A stretch of 64,000 nt of DNA, from contig NZ_QURB01000002.1 of NCBI RefSeq assembly GCF_003402975.1, positions 227,061-291,060 on the forward strand. The letters run 5' to 3'. Origin of the DNA: Brumimicrobium aurantiacum (lineage in GTDB: Bacteria > Bacteroidota > Bacteroidia > Flavobacteriales_D > Crocinitomicaceae). Shown in pieces: positions 9,929 to 19,920 of the stretch; position 1 is the stretch's first letter; the number at the start of each line of letters is the position of its first letter. Both the position numbers and the translations under genes were made by a program. The notes under the pieces are model-generated. The model was not told the DNA's origin. It ran no database searches and saw nothing but the letters and a program-made list of their open reading frames with translations.

Positions 9929-10462
9929 ATGAAGATTTTACTTATTTTTATTCTAGTGACAATAAATGTAATGGCACAAAAAGCTGGTTCACACCCGTAT
10001 TATGAATTACCAGAATACTCAGAATCATTTACTGCTGGAACTGTTGCTTCTCGGCTAATTGATGGATTAAGAAAAGAAGACTTGGAATATAGACCAACTC
10101 TAGAATCACGTAGTGTAGCAGAAACAATTGACCACATTCATGGAATGACATCAATGGTGTTGAAGTCGGTGTGTAAAATCGATATAAATCCAACAGAGGA
10201 TCACAACTTTGAAGAAAAAAGAGCTAAAATTTTAATGAATTTAAAATCTGTTAGTGCTATTTTAAAAACAGCAAAAGCAGAGGAGTTTGAAAATTTCAAT
10301 ATAAACTTGAGAAACCATGAATCTGTTCCTTTTTGGTTTTTTATCAATGGTCAAATCACAGATAGTATCTGGCACTGCGGACAAATATCATCATTTAGAA
10401 GAATTACGGGAAACCCAATTAGTTCTAAAGTGAGCTTTTTTAGAGGAGAGGTGAAGGATTAA
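9929..10462 (+). CDS. DinB-like (DinB/YfiT superfamily) secreted protein
   Basis: A 177-residue protein with an N-terminal signal peptide (MKILLIFILVTINVMA, cut before QKAG). The rest fits the DinB/YfiT four-helix fold: a His near residue 70 in TIDHIHGMTS and the closing motif SIWHCGQISSFRRITGNP, typical of the metal-binding His near the C terminus. Members include metal-dependent thiol-transferase-like enzymes, but most are uncharacterised. A signal peptide is uncommon for the family and places it in the periplasm. Its substrate is unknown. Confidence 0.75.
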   Translation: MKILLIFILVTINVMAQKAGSHPYYELPEYSESFTAGTVASRLIDGLRKEDLEYRPTLESRSVAETIDHIHGMTSMVLKSVCKIDINPTEDHNFEEKRAKILMNLKSVSAILKTAKAEEFENFNINLRNHESVPFWFFINGQITDSIWHCGQISSFRRITGNPISSKVSFFRGEVKD

Positions 10463-10493
10463 AAAATTGATAATTCATAATTATTTAACTAGA

Positions 10494-11064
10494 AAGATTT
10501 CTCAGTCACTGCGTTCCATCGAAATGACATTTTTATTCGGATCATATCGTCGCGCGTAGCGCGACGACTAATCACCTAAAGCCACGTCATTCCGATGGAG
10601 TAGAACGACGAGGAATCTCGATTGCCTAACTCAACCCTGTTGTTTTTAGTGTGAAACGGAAATACCCAGTCACAACATTTCAAACAACCTGCAATGCTGG
10701 AGAAATCTGAGGGCTTTAAAAAAGAATCCAAACGTTACTCTTCTTGGATGCGCATAAGAAAACCACGTTTGTGCCCCACATGGCTTCATCCTTTCTGAAA
10801 AAAGATTTCTCAGTCACTGCGTTTCATCGAAATGACATTTTTATTCGGATCATATCGTCGCGCTTCACGCGACGACTAAACATCCCAAACGGCGGTCATT
10901 CCGATGGAGTAGAACGACGAGGAAACTCTATTGACCAACTCAACCCTGTTGTTTTTAGTGTGAAACGGAAATTCCCAGTCACAACATTTCAAACAACCTG
11001 CAATGCTGGAGAAATCTGAGGGCTTTAAAAAAGAATCCAAACGTTACTCTTTTTGGATGCGCAT
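10494..11064. repeat. Two tandem copies of a ~260-bp foldback repeat (family A)
   Basis: Copy 1 (about 10494-10756) and copy 2 (about 10803-11064) are near-identical and offset by 308 bases. Each begins with a foldback of about 125 bases. Its outer arms pair (CCATCGAAATGAC with GTCATTCCGATGG), and an inner stem TCGTCGCG...CGCGACGA is kept despite different loop bases in the two copies. A conserved non-palindromic tail of about 130 bases follows. The short forward frame at 10744-11019 lies within it and is not credible coding sequence. Confidence 0.85.
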
Positions 11065-11337
11065 GGCTTCAGTCTTTTTGCGGCAACCGACCGAAGGGAG
11101 CTCATGAATACAAATAAAACAGACAAGGATGAATAATGGGGAAAAGTAAATAGAACACTTTAAAAAGTTAGACCTTAAAAGAAAAGTTTGTGTGATTTCG
11201 CTTTTCCTTCAGCAAACAGAGAAACAGCGGAAGAAAAAGCAGTACTGTAAAAGAGTTTAGAGTATTAAAACTTTGAAAATGAAAAATACATTAATTTTTC
11301 ATTTTTCATTATTCTTTTTTCACTTCTCATATTCTAC
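11065..11337. other. Rest of the 10.46-11.34 kb intergenic gap
   Basis: No gene was recognised. At about 11083-11105 there is a short stretch (GCAACCGACCGAAGG...) shared with the ends of the family B repeats at 32.95 and 56.67 kb. The rest is unremarkable AT-rich sequence. Confidence 0.45.
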
Positions 11338-12675
11338 TTACAATTCATTATAATCAATTCCATCGAAATTTCCAGAGCTCATCATTAGTAATACCATATT
11401 ATCCGTACTTTCTTGTTCGATGAAATCTAAAACATTTTGAGTTTCTGTTTCCACTTGAACATTTTCCCCAAAGGCCTCAAAAACATCTTTCTTGGTTATT
11501 GGATCTAGCTTTTTATGTGCTACAACTTTTGGACTGAAATAAACCAATGCTTTATCTGCCGTTTCCATGGCATTTAAATAATGTGGCAAAAATTCCTTCT
11601 TTAACGATGAAAAGGTGTGTAACTCCATGCAAGCCACTAGTTTTCTGTCAGGATATTGCTCCTTAACAGCAGCGGTTGTCGCTTTTAATTTACTCGGAGA
11701 ATGTGCAAAATCTTTGTAAAGTACACGTTCTGGTGTTTCACTGACTTTCTCTAATCTTTTTCCTGCGCCTGTGAAATCTTTCATAGCGTTTAAGAAATCA
11801 GTAGGAGTGATGCCTAATGCCTCAACAACTTTTAGAGCTCCATGTAAATTCTGTAAATTATGTGCTCCAAAAATCTTTAAATGAAATTCTTGACCGTCAT
11901 AGTGAAACAGTGTTCCGTTTTCCTGAACTTCATATTTAGGCGTATTGTAAGATTTTAATTGGAGTCTTTTACTTTGCTTCAAGGCTACTTTTTGAACATC
12001 TTCATCTTCTTCATTGTAAACCAAAACACCATTTTCTTCAATGATGTTACAGAATTGATCAAACTGACCAACATAATTATCGTAAGTCGGAAAAACATTA
12101 ATGTGATCCCAGGCAATTCCTGTAATCATGGCTATATGTGGTTTATATAAATGAAATTTTGGTCTTCGGTCAATTGGCGAACTTAAATATTCATCACCTT
12201 CAAGAATGATGACATCGTTTTCTTCGGTTAATTTAACCATGCAATCATAACCTTCTAATTGCGCACCTACCATATAATCTACAGGGAAATCGAGAATTTG
12301 CAAAGCATGTAAAATCATAGAGGTCGTTGTGGTTTTACCATGTGAACCACCAATTACAACACGCTTTTTGTTTTTGGATTGCTCATAAATGTATTCAGGA
12401 TAAGAGAAAATCTCTAATCCTAATTCTTTTGCCTTAGCTAATTCAGGATTATCTGGTCTGGCATGCATTCCCAAAATCACAGCATCTAAATCCGAGGTGA
12501 TGTTGCTTACATTCCATCCAATGTTTTCTGGCAAAATTCCTTCTTTTTTCAATCGCCCTTTTGAAGGTTCAAAAATTTCATCATCAGACCCCGTAACTTC
12601 GAATCCTTTTCTTGATAATGCAATGGCTAAATTATGCATAGCGCTTCCTCCAATGGCGATAAAATGAACTTTCAT
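11338..12675 (-). CDS. mpl: UDP-N-acetylmuramate:L-Ala-gamma-D-Glu-meso-DAP ligase
   Basis: A Mur-ligase family enzyme that reattaches recycled tripeptide to UDP-MurNAc in the cytoplasm. The N terminus has a dinucleotide-type loop (IAIGGSAMHNLA). The ATP P-loop is GSHGKTTTTSM, followed by the central ligase core (EGDEYLSSP, AWDHINVFP) and the C-terminal domain with KDFAHSPSKL. At 445 residues it matches Mpl. The combination of GSAMHNLA and KDFAHSP points to Mpl rather than MurC. It appears monocistronic. Confidence 0.92.
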   Translation of the reverse strand: MKVHFIAIGGSAMHNLAIALSRKGFEVTGSDDEIFEPSKGRLKKEGILPENIGWNVSNITSDLDAVILGMHARPDNPELAKAKELGLEIFSYPEYIYEQSKNKKRVVIGGSHGKTTTTSMILHALQILDFPVDYMVGAQLEGYDCMVKLTEENDVIILEGDEYLSSPIDRRPKFHLYKPHIAMITGIAWDHINVFPTYDNYVGQFDQFCNIIEENGVLVYNEEDEDVQKVALKQSKRLQLKSYNTPKYEVQENGTLFHYDGQEFHLKIFGAHNLQNLHGALKVVEALGITPTDFLNAMKDFTGAGKRLEKVSETPERVLYKDFAHSPSKLKATTAAVKEQYPDRKLVACMELHTFSSLKKEFLPHYLNAMETADKALVYFSPKVVAHKKLDPITKKDVFEAFGENVQVETETQNVLDFIEQESTDNMVLLMMSSGNFDGIDYNEL

Positions 12676-12800
12676 GAATTGTATATTTTTGGTTTGATAA
12701 AATTACTTAAGTTTCATCACAGATTGAATGGGTAAACACTTTTCTATTAACTTTTAAGTGTTGATAGGTAGGGAACGAAGTATAAATAAAATGGTTAAAC

Positions 12801-12831
12801 AAAAGAGGTCAAATTAACTCCAACCTCTTTT
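12801..12831 (-). terminator. Terminator after the S74-domain T9SS gene
   Basis: On the minus strand AAAAGAGGT pairs with ACCTCTTTT, followed by GTTT, 15 bases past the stop codon. Confidence 0.6.
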
Positions 12832-12845
12832 TATGATTGTAAAAT

Positions 12846-15333
12846 CTATCTTTTTATCATTTTCTTTGTATTTACAGCTTTGCCATCAGCTATCAAAGTA
12901 TAGGTATAAAGACCTGAAGATAAATCAGCACCGTAAACAGTTAAACTTCCTTTTCCACGGTCTATAATTTCAACCGATTTAATCAGTTTACCCATATTAT
13001 TATAGAAATGTAATTGTGCCTTTTGAACAGATTCTGGTATTGAAAAATCGATAACCGTTTTTTCAGCAAAAGGGTTAGGCACATTTTGATCAAGAATGAT
13101 TGTCTCTCGATTGTTCAAAATAACAGATAATTGAGATTCTAATTCATTTTGGTCTTCTTCACTATTCGTATTTATGGCTTGTTGATTTAGTTGACATAGA
13201 ATAGGTAGGATATTACTCAAACAACTTTCAAGATGAGTTAAACGATTGTTTAAGTCATATAACAAAGAATCCTTAGAATTTATTACTTCATTTAAACTAT
13301 CAATTTCTGTTTGTTGTTCTTGGAAGCCTTTAGTAAGAATAGGGATAAAAGACTGATAGTTTAATGATTTAAAATTAACTTGTTGATTAATTACGTTTCC
13401 TAGAGAATCATACGAGGCAGGGAAAATAGATTCCGATACTATATCTGGTAGGATTTGTTCAACATCTTGGGCAATAAAACCATATTGAGTACCATCTGCC
13501 AAATTCATTTGAGGAAAGGCAGTATGTTTAAATTCAAAATTAACAGGGTTTAATTGATTGATAACCTGTGTTGCATTGGTTATGTTATGAATGTTATCTT
13601 TTAATATAGAGTCTGATGAAAAGTTATCGCTACCAGTTCTAACTACATCACCATCGAAAAAGCCAGCATAACTTGTTGCTGAACCACCAAAGCTATTTGC
13701 TGAACCATAGACACCATAATTAACACCAGTAGAATTAGATGCGATTGCACGAATTCCGTAATTTTGACTACCGCCAACAGCTAATGCATCAACACCATAA
13801 TTTACATCTCCATAACCAGCTGAAACATCAATACCATAATTTGTCAAACCTACATTTACTCCGTCAAATAAGGTAGAAGAATGGAACCTTCCTCCAAAAT
13901 TGTTTGAAGCATTTTCTCCAATACCCCAAACACCGATGTTTTCTCTATTATCCTTTAGAGATTCACTATGAACACCTACTCCAATACCTAAGTAAGGCTG
14001 TGAAAAACCAATATCAGTATTGACAACCTGTAACCCCATTACTAGTAATGGATTGTTAATCCCCAATTCTCTATAAACATTTAATTTTGCTGGAGCTTGA
14101 GCATTGCAATCTCGTCCAATAACTACTCTATTTTCATCTTGATCCAATGAGGTTGAAGGATCTGAAAAATAGAAATTATGACTTTCTAGTGGAATTTCAT
14201 AATTATTAGCTAATGGGTTCTGCGTTGTACCACAGTTATTACCTAAGTTTCCCCCAGCAGTTCCTCCATCAACATAGATTACATCTCCATTATTATCTAC
14301 AGACAAAACACCGTTTCCTGGATTTAAAATAGGTTGTTGAGAAGATGTTAAGTTTGTAAATCGAAGTCCGCTTGATCCCCCAGGTGCTCCCCAATAAGGT
14401 GAGCCAGACGATGACATTATTTCTAGTGTATTACTTGGAATAGTTCCTGCTGAATTAAAATCACCAATACCCATTCTACCATTATCTTGACCGTCTGCCC
14501 ACATTCTAGCAATTTCAAAACCATTCTGTGTAGATGCAATACCGTTATTTGGAGCAGCAGTAAAAACAAATCTAAGGTTATCCCCATTTGCTGGATTTGA
14601 AGAGGGGTTATTACCAAAGTTTATTATCGCTTCATTTCTGTCATTTGCTATTTCTCTGAGACCAATATACATATTATCAAAACCTCCATCACTACCGTAG
14701 AAAGTTCCAATATCCATCCATTGTCTCCATCCGGCTCCAGATGCTCCATCATCACCAATATGTAACATTGTTAAAGGATGAGCAGTACCGATTCCTACGT
14801 TTCCTGCTCGTGCTGTTGCAAACCAAGGCCCAGTCATACTTAGGTTATGATCTTGACCTAGAATACGCATGCGTTCATTATTGCCACCTGCGTTAAAAAT
14901 CATATCGCGTTGAGAAGCTTGTAATGTTATGTTTTGATTACTAACTTCTTGTCCATTGGCTATAGGGCTATTTAAGGTCGTAAATATTTGAAATTTTTCG
15001 GTTGATGTTCCTGAAGTTGCCCCTGTAAATAATTGCCATCGGTTTACTATATTATTTGCCCCATCCGTTCTAATTAAATTTCCACGTTGGTAGTCAATAG
15101 GAGCACCTAACAAGAAATCATGTAGATGAATCCGGGCAAGTGGGGTAACTCCCGTTGCAGTATTGAAGTTTCCAAATCCCCAACTCTTCCAGTCGTTGTT
15201 GCCGATGCCGTTTGTGCCTACTCCGTAGAGATTATTAAGATTGCCTTGTTGATGCCATTGTGATTGTCCATAACTTACACTTGTTAACGCAACATTTAAA
15301 AAAAAGTGTTATTGATAATTTTAAATTTTTCAT
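12846..15333 (-). CDS. T9SS surface protein with endosialidase-type chaperone (S74) domain; frameshift in signal peptide
   Basis: The uninterrupted frame runs from about 15113 to 12846 (755 codons), but it lacks a signal peptide. ATG at 15333 opens a good one (MKNLKLSITLFF...), then leaves frame in a run of eight T (15298-15305 on the plus strand). Removing one T joins both parts in frame as MKNLKLSITLFLNVALTSVS..., 828 residues, with a cleavable signal ending near SYGQ. The body is rich in Gly/Asn and resembles tail-fibre-like surface proteins. An intramolecular chaperone domain (SDSILKDNIHNITNA ... YGFIAQDVEQILPDIVSE) is followed by a coiled coil and a type-A T9SS sorting domain (QNVPNPFAEKTVIDFSIP ... 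NTKKMIKR). It is either phase-variable, a recent mutation or a sequencing error. Confidence 0.85.
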
Positions 15334-15347
15334 TGTTCTAGATATTA

Positions 15348-16346
15348 TCACCTAAACAAATGAATAAACCCGTGTTTTGGTTCACCATTGATATATGCTT
15401 TATAAAAATACACCCCTTCTGTGCATGGTTTTCCTTTACAGTTGCCGTCCCACTTGGGGCTGTTTTTGTTTAATTCTGTCACTTTATTTCCCCATCGGTT
15501 GAGTATTAAAACATAGTCTGAAGCGTTTTTAAAATCGATACTCCAAAAGTCATTACTTCCATCGTTGTTGGGGGTGAAGGTATTTGGAAAAACAATAGTT
15601 TTATCTACTTCCTCCCCTTTACAAGGACAATTCTTACTGCCAAGCCTAGCAACCCAAACATCATCTATAAAATAATAAGCAGTATATGAATTGCTGTCCA
15701 ACACAGTGCTGTTTTGGTTACTATAAAAACTACCTATGGTGAGAAATTTTTCACCTCCCTTGGCTACATATTCTACATTAATTTCAGTCCAATTATTTGT
15801 ATCTGAAATAAAATTAGCAACAGGGTTTTCAACTGATGGAGTTGTATAATAACCAAAATTTTGAATTAGACTATCTTTTGTAAAAAGAAAATGTAGATTA
15901 GAAGTGGCTGTACCAATTGTATTTGTAGTTTTATTCACAACATACATACTGACACAATAAGTAGAATCTTTTAAAAGAGAATCATTCAATTCCACTTCAA
16001 TTCTTTCTCTACTGGATGAGGATTGCCAAAATCCAATCCCCGCATATCCTTTTCCAGTTCTTGCAAATTGATAACCTGCCCAGCTTAAAGGTACTCCAGA
16101 TTCACCTTGTGGAGCACACTCATGAAATAAATCAGAGCTGCTACTTGTTTCAAAATCGGTAGAATCCCAAAACCAAGGAGTCGGTTGAAACCAAGGTTTT
16201 GCAAGATGTATTTGTCCCGGGTCAGGCATTTCAGGACACTGAACTATTTCTTCAAAACTAGGATTTGGAACTAAATTTTGTGCATTTAATATATCGATGT
16301 AAAAGTTTGATATAAATAAAACTATGTATAAAACGAGTTTATTCAA
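15348..16346 (-). CDS. T9SS-secreted protein with C-terminal CHU_C gliding-associated domain
   Basis: A secreted protein of 332 residues. The signal peptide (LVLYIVLFISNFYIDILNAQ) is followed by NLVPNPSFEEIVQCP, a start typical of Bacteroidota surface proteins with a carbohydrate-binding-like beta sandwich. The C-terminal 85 residues are a CHU_C domain: FPNTFTPNNDGSNDFWSI, YVLILNRWGNKV, WDGNCKGKPC, EGVYFYKAYI. This domain sends proteins through T9SS and anchors them. The only in-frame start that keeps the signal peptide is TTG at 16346. The gene lies downstream of the interrupted CHU_C gene on the same strand. Function beyond surface location is unknown. Confidence 0.85.
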   Translation of the reverse strand: MNKLVLYIVLFISNFYIDILNAQNLVPNPSFEEIVQCPEMPDPGQIHLAKPWFQPTPWFWDSTDFETSSSSDLFHECAPQGESGVPLSWAGYQFARTGKGYAGIGFWQSSSSRERIEVELNDSLLKDSTYCVSMYVVNKTTNTIGTATSNLHFLFTKDSLIQNFGYYTTPSVENPVANFISDTNNWTEINVEYVAKGGEKFLTIGSFYSNQNSTVLDSNSYTAYYFIDDVWVARLGSKNCPCKGEEVDKTIVFPNTFTPNNDGSNDFWSIDFKNASDYVLILNRWGNKVTELNKNSPKWDGNCKGKPCTEGVYFYKAYINGEPKHGFIHLFR

Positions 16347-16522
16347 AATGAATAGTTGTTTTTTAATATTTAATTAATTACTCCATCACGCAGGAGTTCA
16401 GCGTGTAGTTGGCTACAATACTATTTCTTGCTTCCAAAACCGTCATGGGGGATGAGCGAAAATTAATGATTGTTTCATAAGTTCTGAATTGTTTTAATAA
16501 CTATTGATTTTAGATTACTTGT

Positions 16523-18028
16523 TTATTTAAAGAGATGGAAAAAACCACTCTTGTTTTCCTTTTTTTTATTTGGATGGGTTAACTCTATTTTATAATAGTA
16601 AACTCCATCTGTAACAGTTTTTCCTTTATAATTCCCATCCCATAAAGGAACTTTCTTAACCTCATTGTTATTTACAGAAAGAGTATCAGTATTTATTTCA
16701 TTGCCCCACCTATTAAAAATCGAATAACATATCTTTTAGTAGCCATATATATTGACAGTAAAAACATCATTATCTCCATCATTGTTTGGGGTGAATACAT
16801 TCGGAATTCTTACAGAAGGCTCTATTACATATTCATTTGGATTGTTTTCACACCCATCACCCTCATTAAAAATATAATCCATAAAGTTTGGTAAACTTTC
16901 TCCTGATAAATTTCCGTCCAAGTCTATAGTATGATAACTAAGATAGGCATCTCCATTTTCTTCGTTTGGATTTTCAATAACACTTATTGAAGGATGAGTC
17001 ATATAACTCGCACCAATATAAATTTTGCCGTCATTACCTAGTTGTAAACCCTTAAGTGCAGAATTATCAGTTCCTTGATCATCAATCATTTTAAAGCTAC
17101 TTTGAATAGTCAAAGTATCGGAACTGCATAAATCGTATTGATAGAGCTGGTATCCGCTTGAAGTAAAGTATATTTTTGAGCTATTTGGAGAAAAACTAAA
17201 ATACAACCCACCGTAAGCGTTATCCAAAAAACAAAAATGATCTATATTTCCTGTAGAATTATCAAAGGAAAACAATTCTGAATATAAAAAAGTATATGTT
17301 GAATCGTAAATATGATTGGCTAAACTCATATATTTTGAATTGGGAGAGATTTTCACACTACTATTATATCTATCTAGAGGATAACCAACATGTTGAATGT
17401 CAGGTGTAGTATTTAACCCATTGTTATTTAAACTATATACCCTAAAATTGCTATTATCAAATTCGTGTGTTACAATCCAAAAGTCATTTCCGTTGGCGTG
17501 AATAGTTGCTGTTTGTGCCTCTGTTGAAGGAGCAAAAAGTAATACTCTTTTTTGCCCATTTACAACATCTCCATACCCTCCATTCAAGGACATGTCAATA
17601 AGATTATAGCGATATCCATCTGCTCCAAAGTTTTCTGCGCAATCAGTGGTGAAAAGATAATATTGGTCATTATCACCTGGGTGCGGAACGATTAATGCCC
17701 CTTGTGTGCTGCTGTTTTGCCCAAGACCTGTGGCACAAGCGGTTGAGGCTAAACCTGTTCCGTTGGGCATTGGATTATGGTTTCTGTCCCATATAGTATC
17801 ACCATCAGTATAAAAGAGTAGGTTCCCATTGATATCACTCATAGTGGCACAGCCTTCTTTAGCGTGAAGTTGTCCATCATTAATTGCAACAAGATTTCCA
17901 CTGCTAAAATCTAACCCAGCACCATGTCCAAAGTACCATTTATCGGCACGTTTAGCTTCTGGATTTTGTTGTCCGAATAGTAAAAAGCTACTTCCTAAAA
18001 TAATAAGTAGAAATGCTAATTTATTCAT
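16523..18028 (-). pseudogene. T9SS CHU_C-domain surface protein interrupted by an in-frame stop
   Basis: The frame opens at ATG 18028 with signal peptide MNKLAFLLIILGSSFLLFGQ and then a beta-propeller-like body (WYFGHGAGLDFSSGN, NGNLLFYTDGDTIWD, GKIYIGASY). It stops at TAA 16738-16736, just after IPNVFTPNNDGDNDVFTV. The same frame continues past that stop with CYSIFNRWGNEI ... WDGNYKGKTV ... DGVYYYKIEL ... SGFFHLFK to TAA at 16525-16523. This is the rest of a CHU_C domain. One base change therefore separates a 430-residue product without a usable sorting domain from a 501-codon gene. It may be a recent null mutation, a sequencing error or a readthrough case. Confidence 0.85.
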
Positions 18029-18151
18029 TATGAATGTTTTTAATTAATCTAAATTACTAAATTTAAGTTAAATTGTAAAATTTGTTAAGAGTTTAACATC
18101 TAATGTACTGTTTAGCCTCTAATGTACTGGTTTAAGTATTGAAACGGTCTT

Positions 18152-18186
18152 TTTGGACATTTAAAACCGATAATTTAGTAATTTTG
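18152..18186 (+). promoter_or_regulatory. Promoter of truA
   Basis: TTTG at 18152-18155, a 23-base spacer and TAATTTTG at 18179-18186. The ATG follows only 4 bases later, so the transcript is probably leaderless. Confidence 0.5.
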
Positions 18187-18190
18187 CGGC

Positions 18191-18934
18191 ATGAAAAAGC
18201 GATTATTTTTTCGATGTGCCTATGACGGTACTCATTATTCTGGATGGCAAAAGCAACCCAATGCAAAAACAATTCAAGGAGAAATAGAGGAGAAGCTCTC
18301 TCGTTTGTTTGGAAATCAAAGTGTTGATATTGTTGGTTGCGGAAGAACTGATGCTGGGGTACATGCGAGTCAGTCTTATTTTCATGCTGATTTACCAACA
18401 AATTTTGCCCCTGATCAACTTAGATACAAGTTGAATAATATGTTACCTCTGGATATCGCAATTAACGAAATTGTTGAAGTTGCAGAAGATGCGCATGCAA
18501 GATTCGATGCAACACGTAGAACTTATTATTATTTCTTGCATCAACATAAATTGCCTTTTCACCAAAATGATAGCTGGTATTATCCTCGAAAATTGGATGT
18601 AGAGAAGATGAATGAAGCCACCCAATTTTTATTGGGAAGACAAGATTTTACTTCTTTTTCAAAATTACATACTGATGTCAATAATAATTTTTGTGATATT
18701 TCTTTTGCAGAATGGAAGCATGTAGGTGATCAATTACGCTTTGAAATAAGAGCCAATCGTTTTTTAAGAAATATGGTTCGTGCCATAGTAGGAACTTTGT
18801 TGGAAGTTGGAAATGGCAGTATTGCTCCAGAAGAAGTGAGGAATATCATAGCAAAAGAAGATAGGGGAGCTGCCGGTTGTTCTGTTCCTGCTAAAGGATT
18901 GTTTTTACAGAAAATAAAGTATCCTTATTTATAA
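18191..18934 (+). CDS. truA: tRNA pseudouridine synthase A
   Basis: TruA modifies uridines 38-40 in the tRNA anticodon arm. At 247 residues it is the normal length. It begins with the family strand FFRCAYDGTHYSGWQKQP, and the catalytic Asp54 lies in GCGRTDAGVHA. Later motifs RRTYYYFLH, GRQDFTSFSK and RANRFLRNMVRAIVGTL are all standard TruA elements. It is a free-standing gene transcribed away from the T9SS cluster. Confidence 0.97.
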   Translation: MKKRLFFRCAYDGTHYSGWQKQPNAKTIQGEIEEKLSRLFGNQSVDIVGCGRTDAGVHASQSYFHADLPTNFAPDQLRYKLNNMLPLDIAINEIVEVAEDAHARFDATRRTYYYFLHQHKLPFHQNDSWYYPRKLDVEKMNEATQFLLGRQDFTSFSKLHTDVNNNFCDISFAEWKHVGDQLRFEIRANRFLRNMVRAIVGTLLEVGNGSIAPEEVRNIIAKEDRGAAGCSVPAKGLFLQKIKYPYL

Positions 18935-19096
18935 CTGGGTTTTGGTTGAGGACTCTTGTTTAGGAATATTTTTTTAAGCAAAGGAGAAGAAGTACTGGTA
19001 TTCGTATTTAAAAATATTTATTCCCTTTGAATGGGTATTTCTAAATTGAACCTATTATATTCGTTCCATATTAGTATTTATTCATAAATTCAATTG

Positions 19097-19918
19097 ATGA
19101 AATCACTACTTATAACCGTATTAACATTTGTCAGTATTTGTTCATTAAATGCACAAGGCTGGCTTTCTCAAGGAGCTCGAGTTGGAGCAATGGCCAATAA
19201 TGGTGTAACATTAATTGATGCTTTTTCTTACCATCACAATCCAGGAGCTTTAGGTTTTATTGAAAATGCAAGTGTTGGGGTATCATACGAAAGCAGATAC
19301 GCTTTGAAAGAATTGCAAACGCAAAGTGTGGCCGCTGCTGTTCCACTTAAAACCGGGGTGATTTCAGCAGGTGGGCAGTTTTATGGATATGACACTTATC
19401 GCACAACAAGAGCGGGTTTAGGATACAGCATGAAATTATCTGATAGAATAGCTGCTGGTGTTCAAATCAACTATTTAAGTACAAGACTAGATCCAGCTTA
19501 TGGTGTTAAACACGGAATTAGTGCTGAATTTGGTGCTTTAGCTAAGTTAAATGATCGTTTAAATATTGGTTTTTCTGTTGTGAATATCGGTCGTACTGAG
19601 ATTTCTGAATATAAAAATGACCGTTATGGTACAATTTTAAGATTGGGACTTTCTTACCAAATCTCTGAAATGTTATTATTGGTTGGTGAGATTGAACAAG
19701 AGATTAATTTTGATACGAGACTCCGTGCAGGAATTGAATATCACCCGATTGATTTATTGTATATACGTGCTGGTGTTCAAGGAGCACCAATGGATTTTGC
19801 TTTTGGTTTTGGTTTAGCATTTGAAAGAATTAAGTTGGATTTGGCAACTCAATACAATCAGTATCTAGGTTGGACTCCAGCTGCTTCATTTGTATTTGAT
19901 TTTAATAAAAAGAAGTAG
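19097..19918 (+). CDS. Outer-membrane beta-barrel protein (PorV/PorQ-like)
   Basis: A 273-residue secreted protein: signal peptide KSLLITVLTFVSICSLNAQ, then GWLSQGARVGAMANNGVTL and a series of amphipathic beta strands ending in aromatic residues (ASVGVSYESRYAL, AAGVQINYLSTRL, LLLVGEIEQEINF, AAFVFDF-type end). The start GARVGAMAN and the NPGAL segment resemble PorV/PorQ-type barrels of Bacteroidota. The gene ends two bases before the large HhH/barrel protein, so they form an operon. A role as a T9SS accessory or as a structural barrel is possible but not shown. Confidence 0.65.
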   Translation: MKSLLITVLTFVSICSLNAQGWLSQGARVGAMANNGVTLIDAFSYHHNPGALGFIENASVGVSYESRYALKELQTQSVAAAVPLKTGVISAGGQFYGYDTYRTTRAGLGYSMKLSDRIAAGVQINYLSTRLDPAYGVKHGISAEFGALAKLNDRLNIGFSVVNIGRTEISEYKNDRYGTILRLGLSYQISEMLLLVGEIEQEINFDTRLRAGIEYHPIDLLYIRAGVQGAPMDFAFGFGLAFERIKLDLATQYNQYLGWTPAASFVFDFNKKK

Positions 19919-19920
19919 AA

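Noticed and set aside
10744-11019. A 91-codon forward frame in the tandem repeat region
   Set aside because: It lies wholly inside the family A repeat and across its hairpin, has no protein-like composition and no ribosome-binding context.
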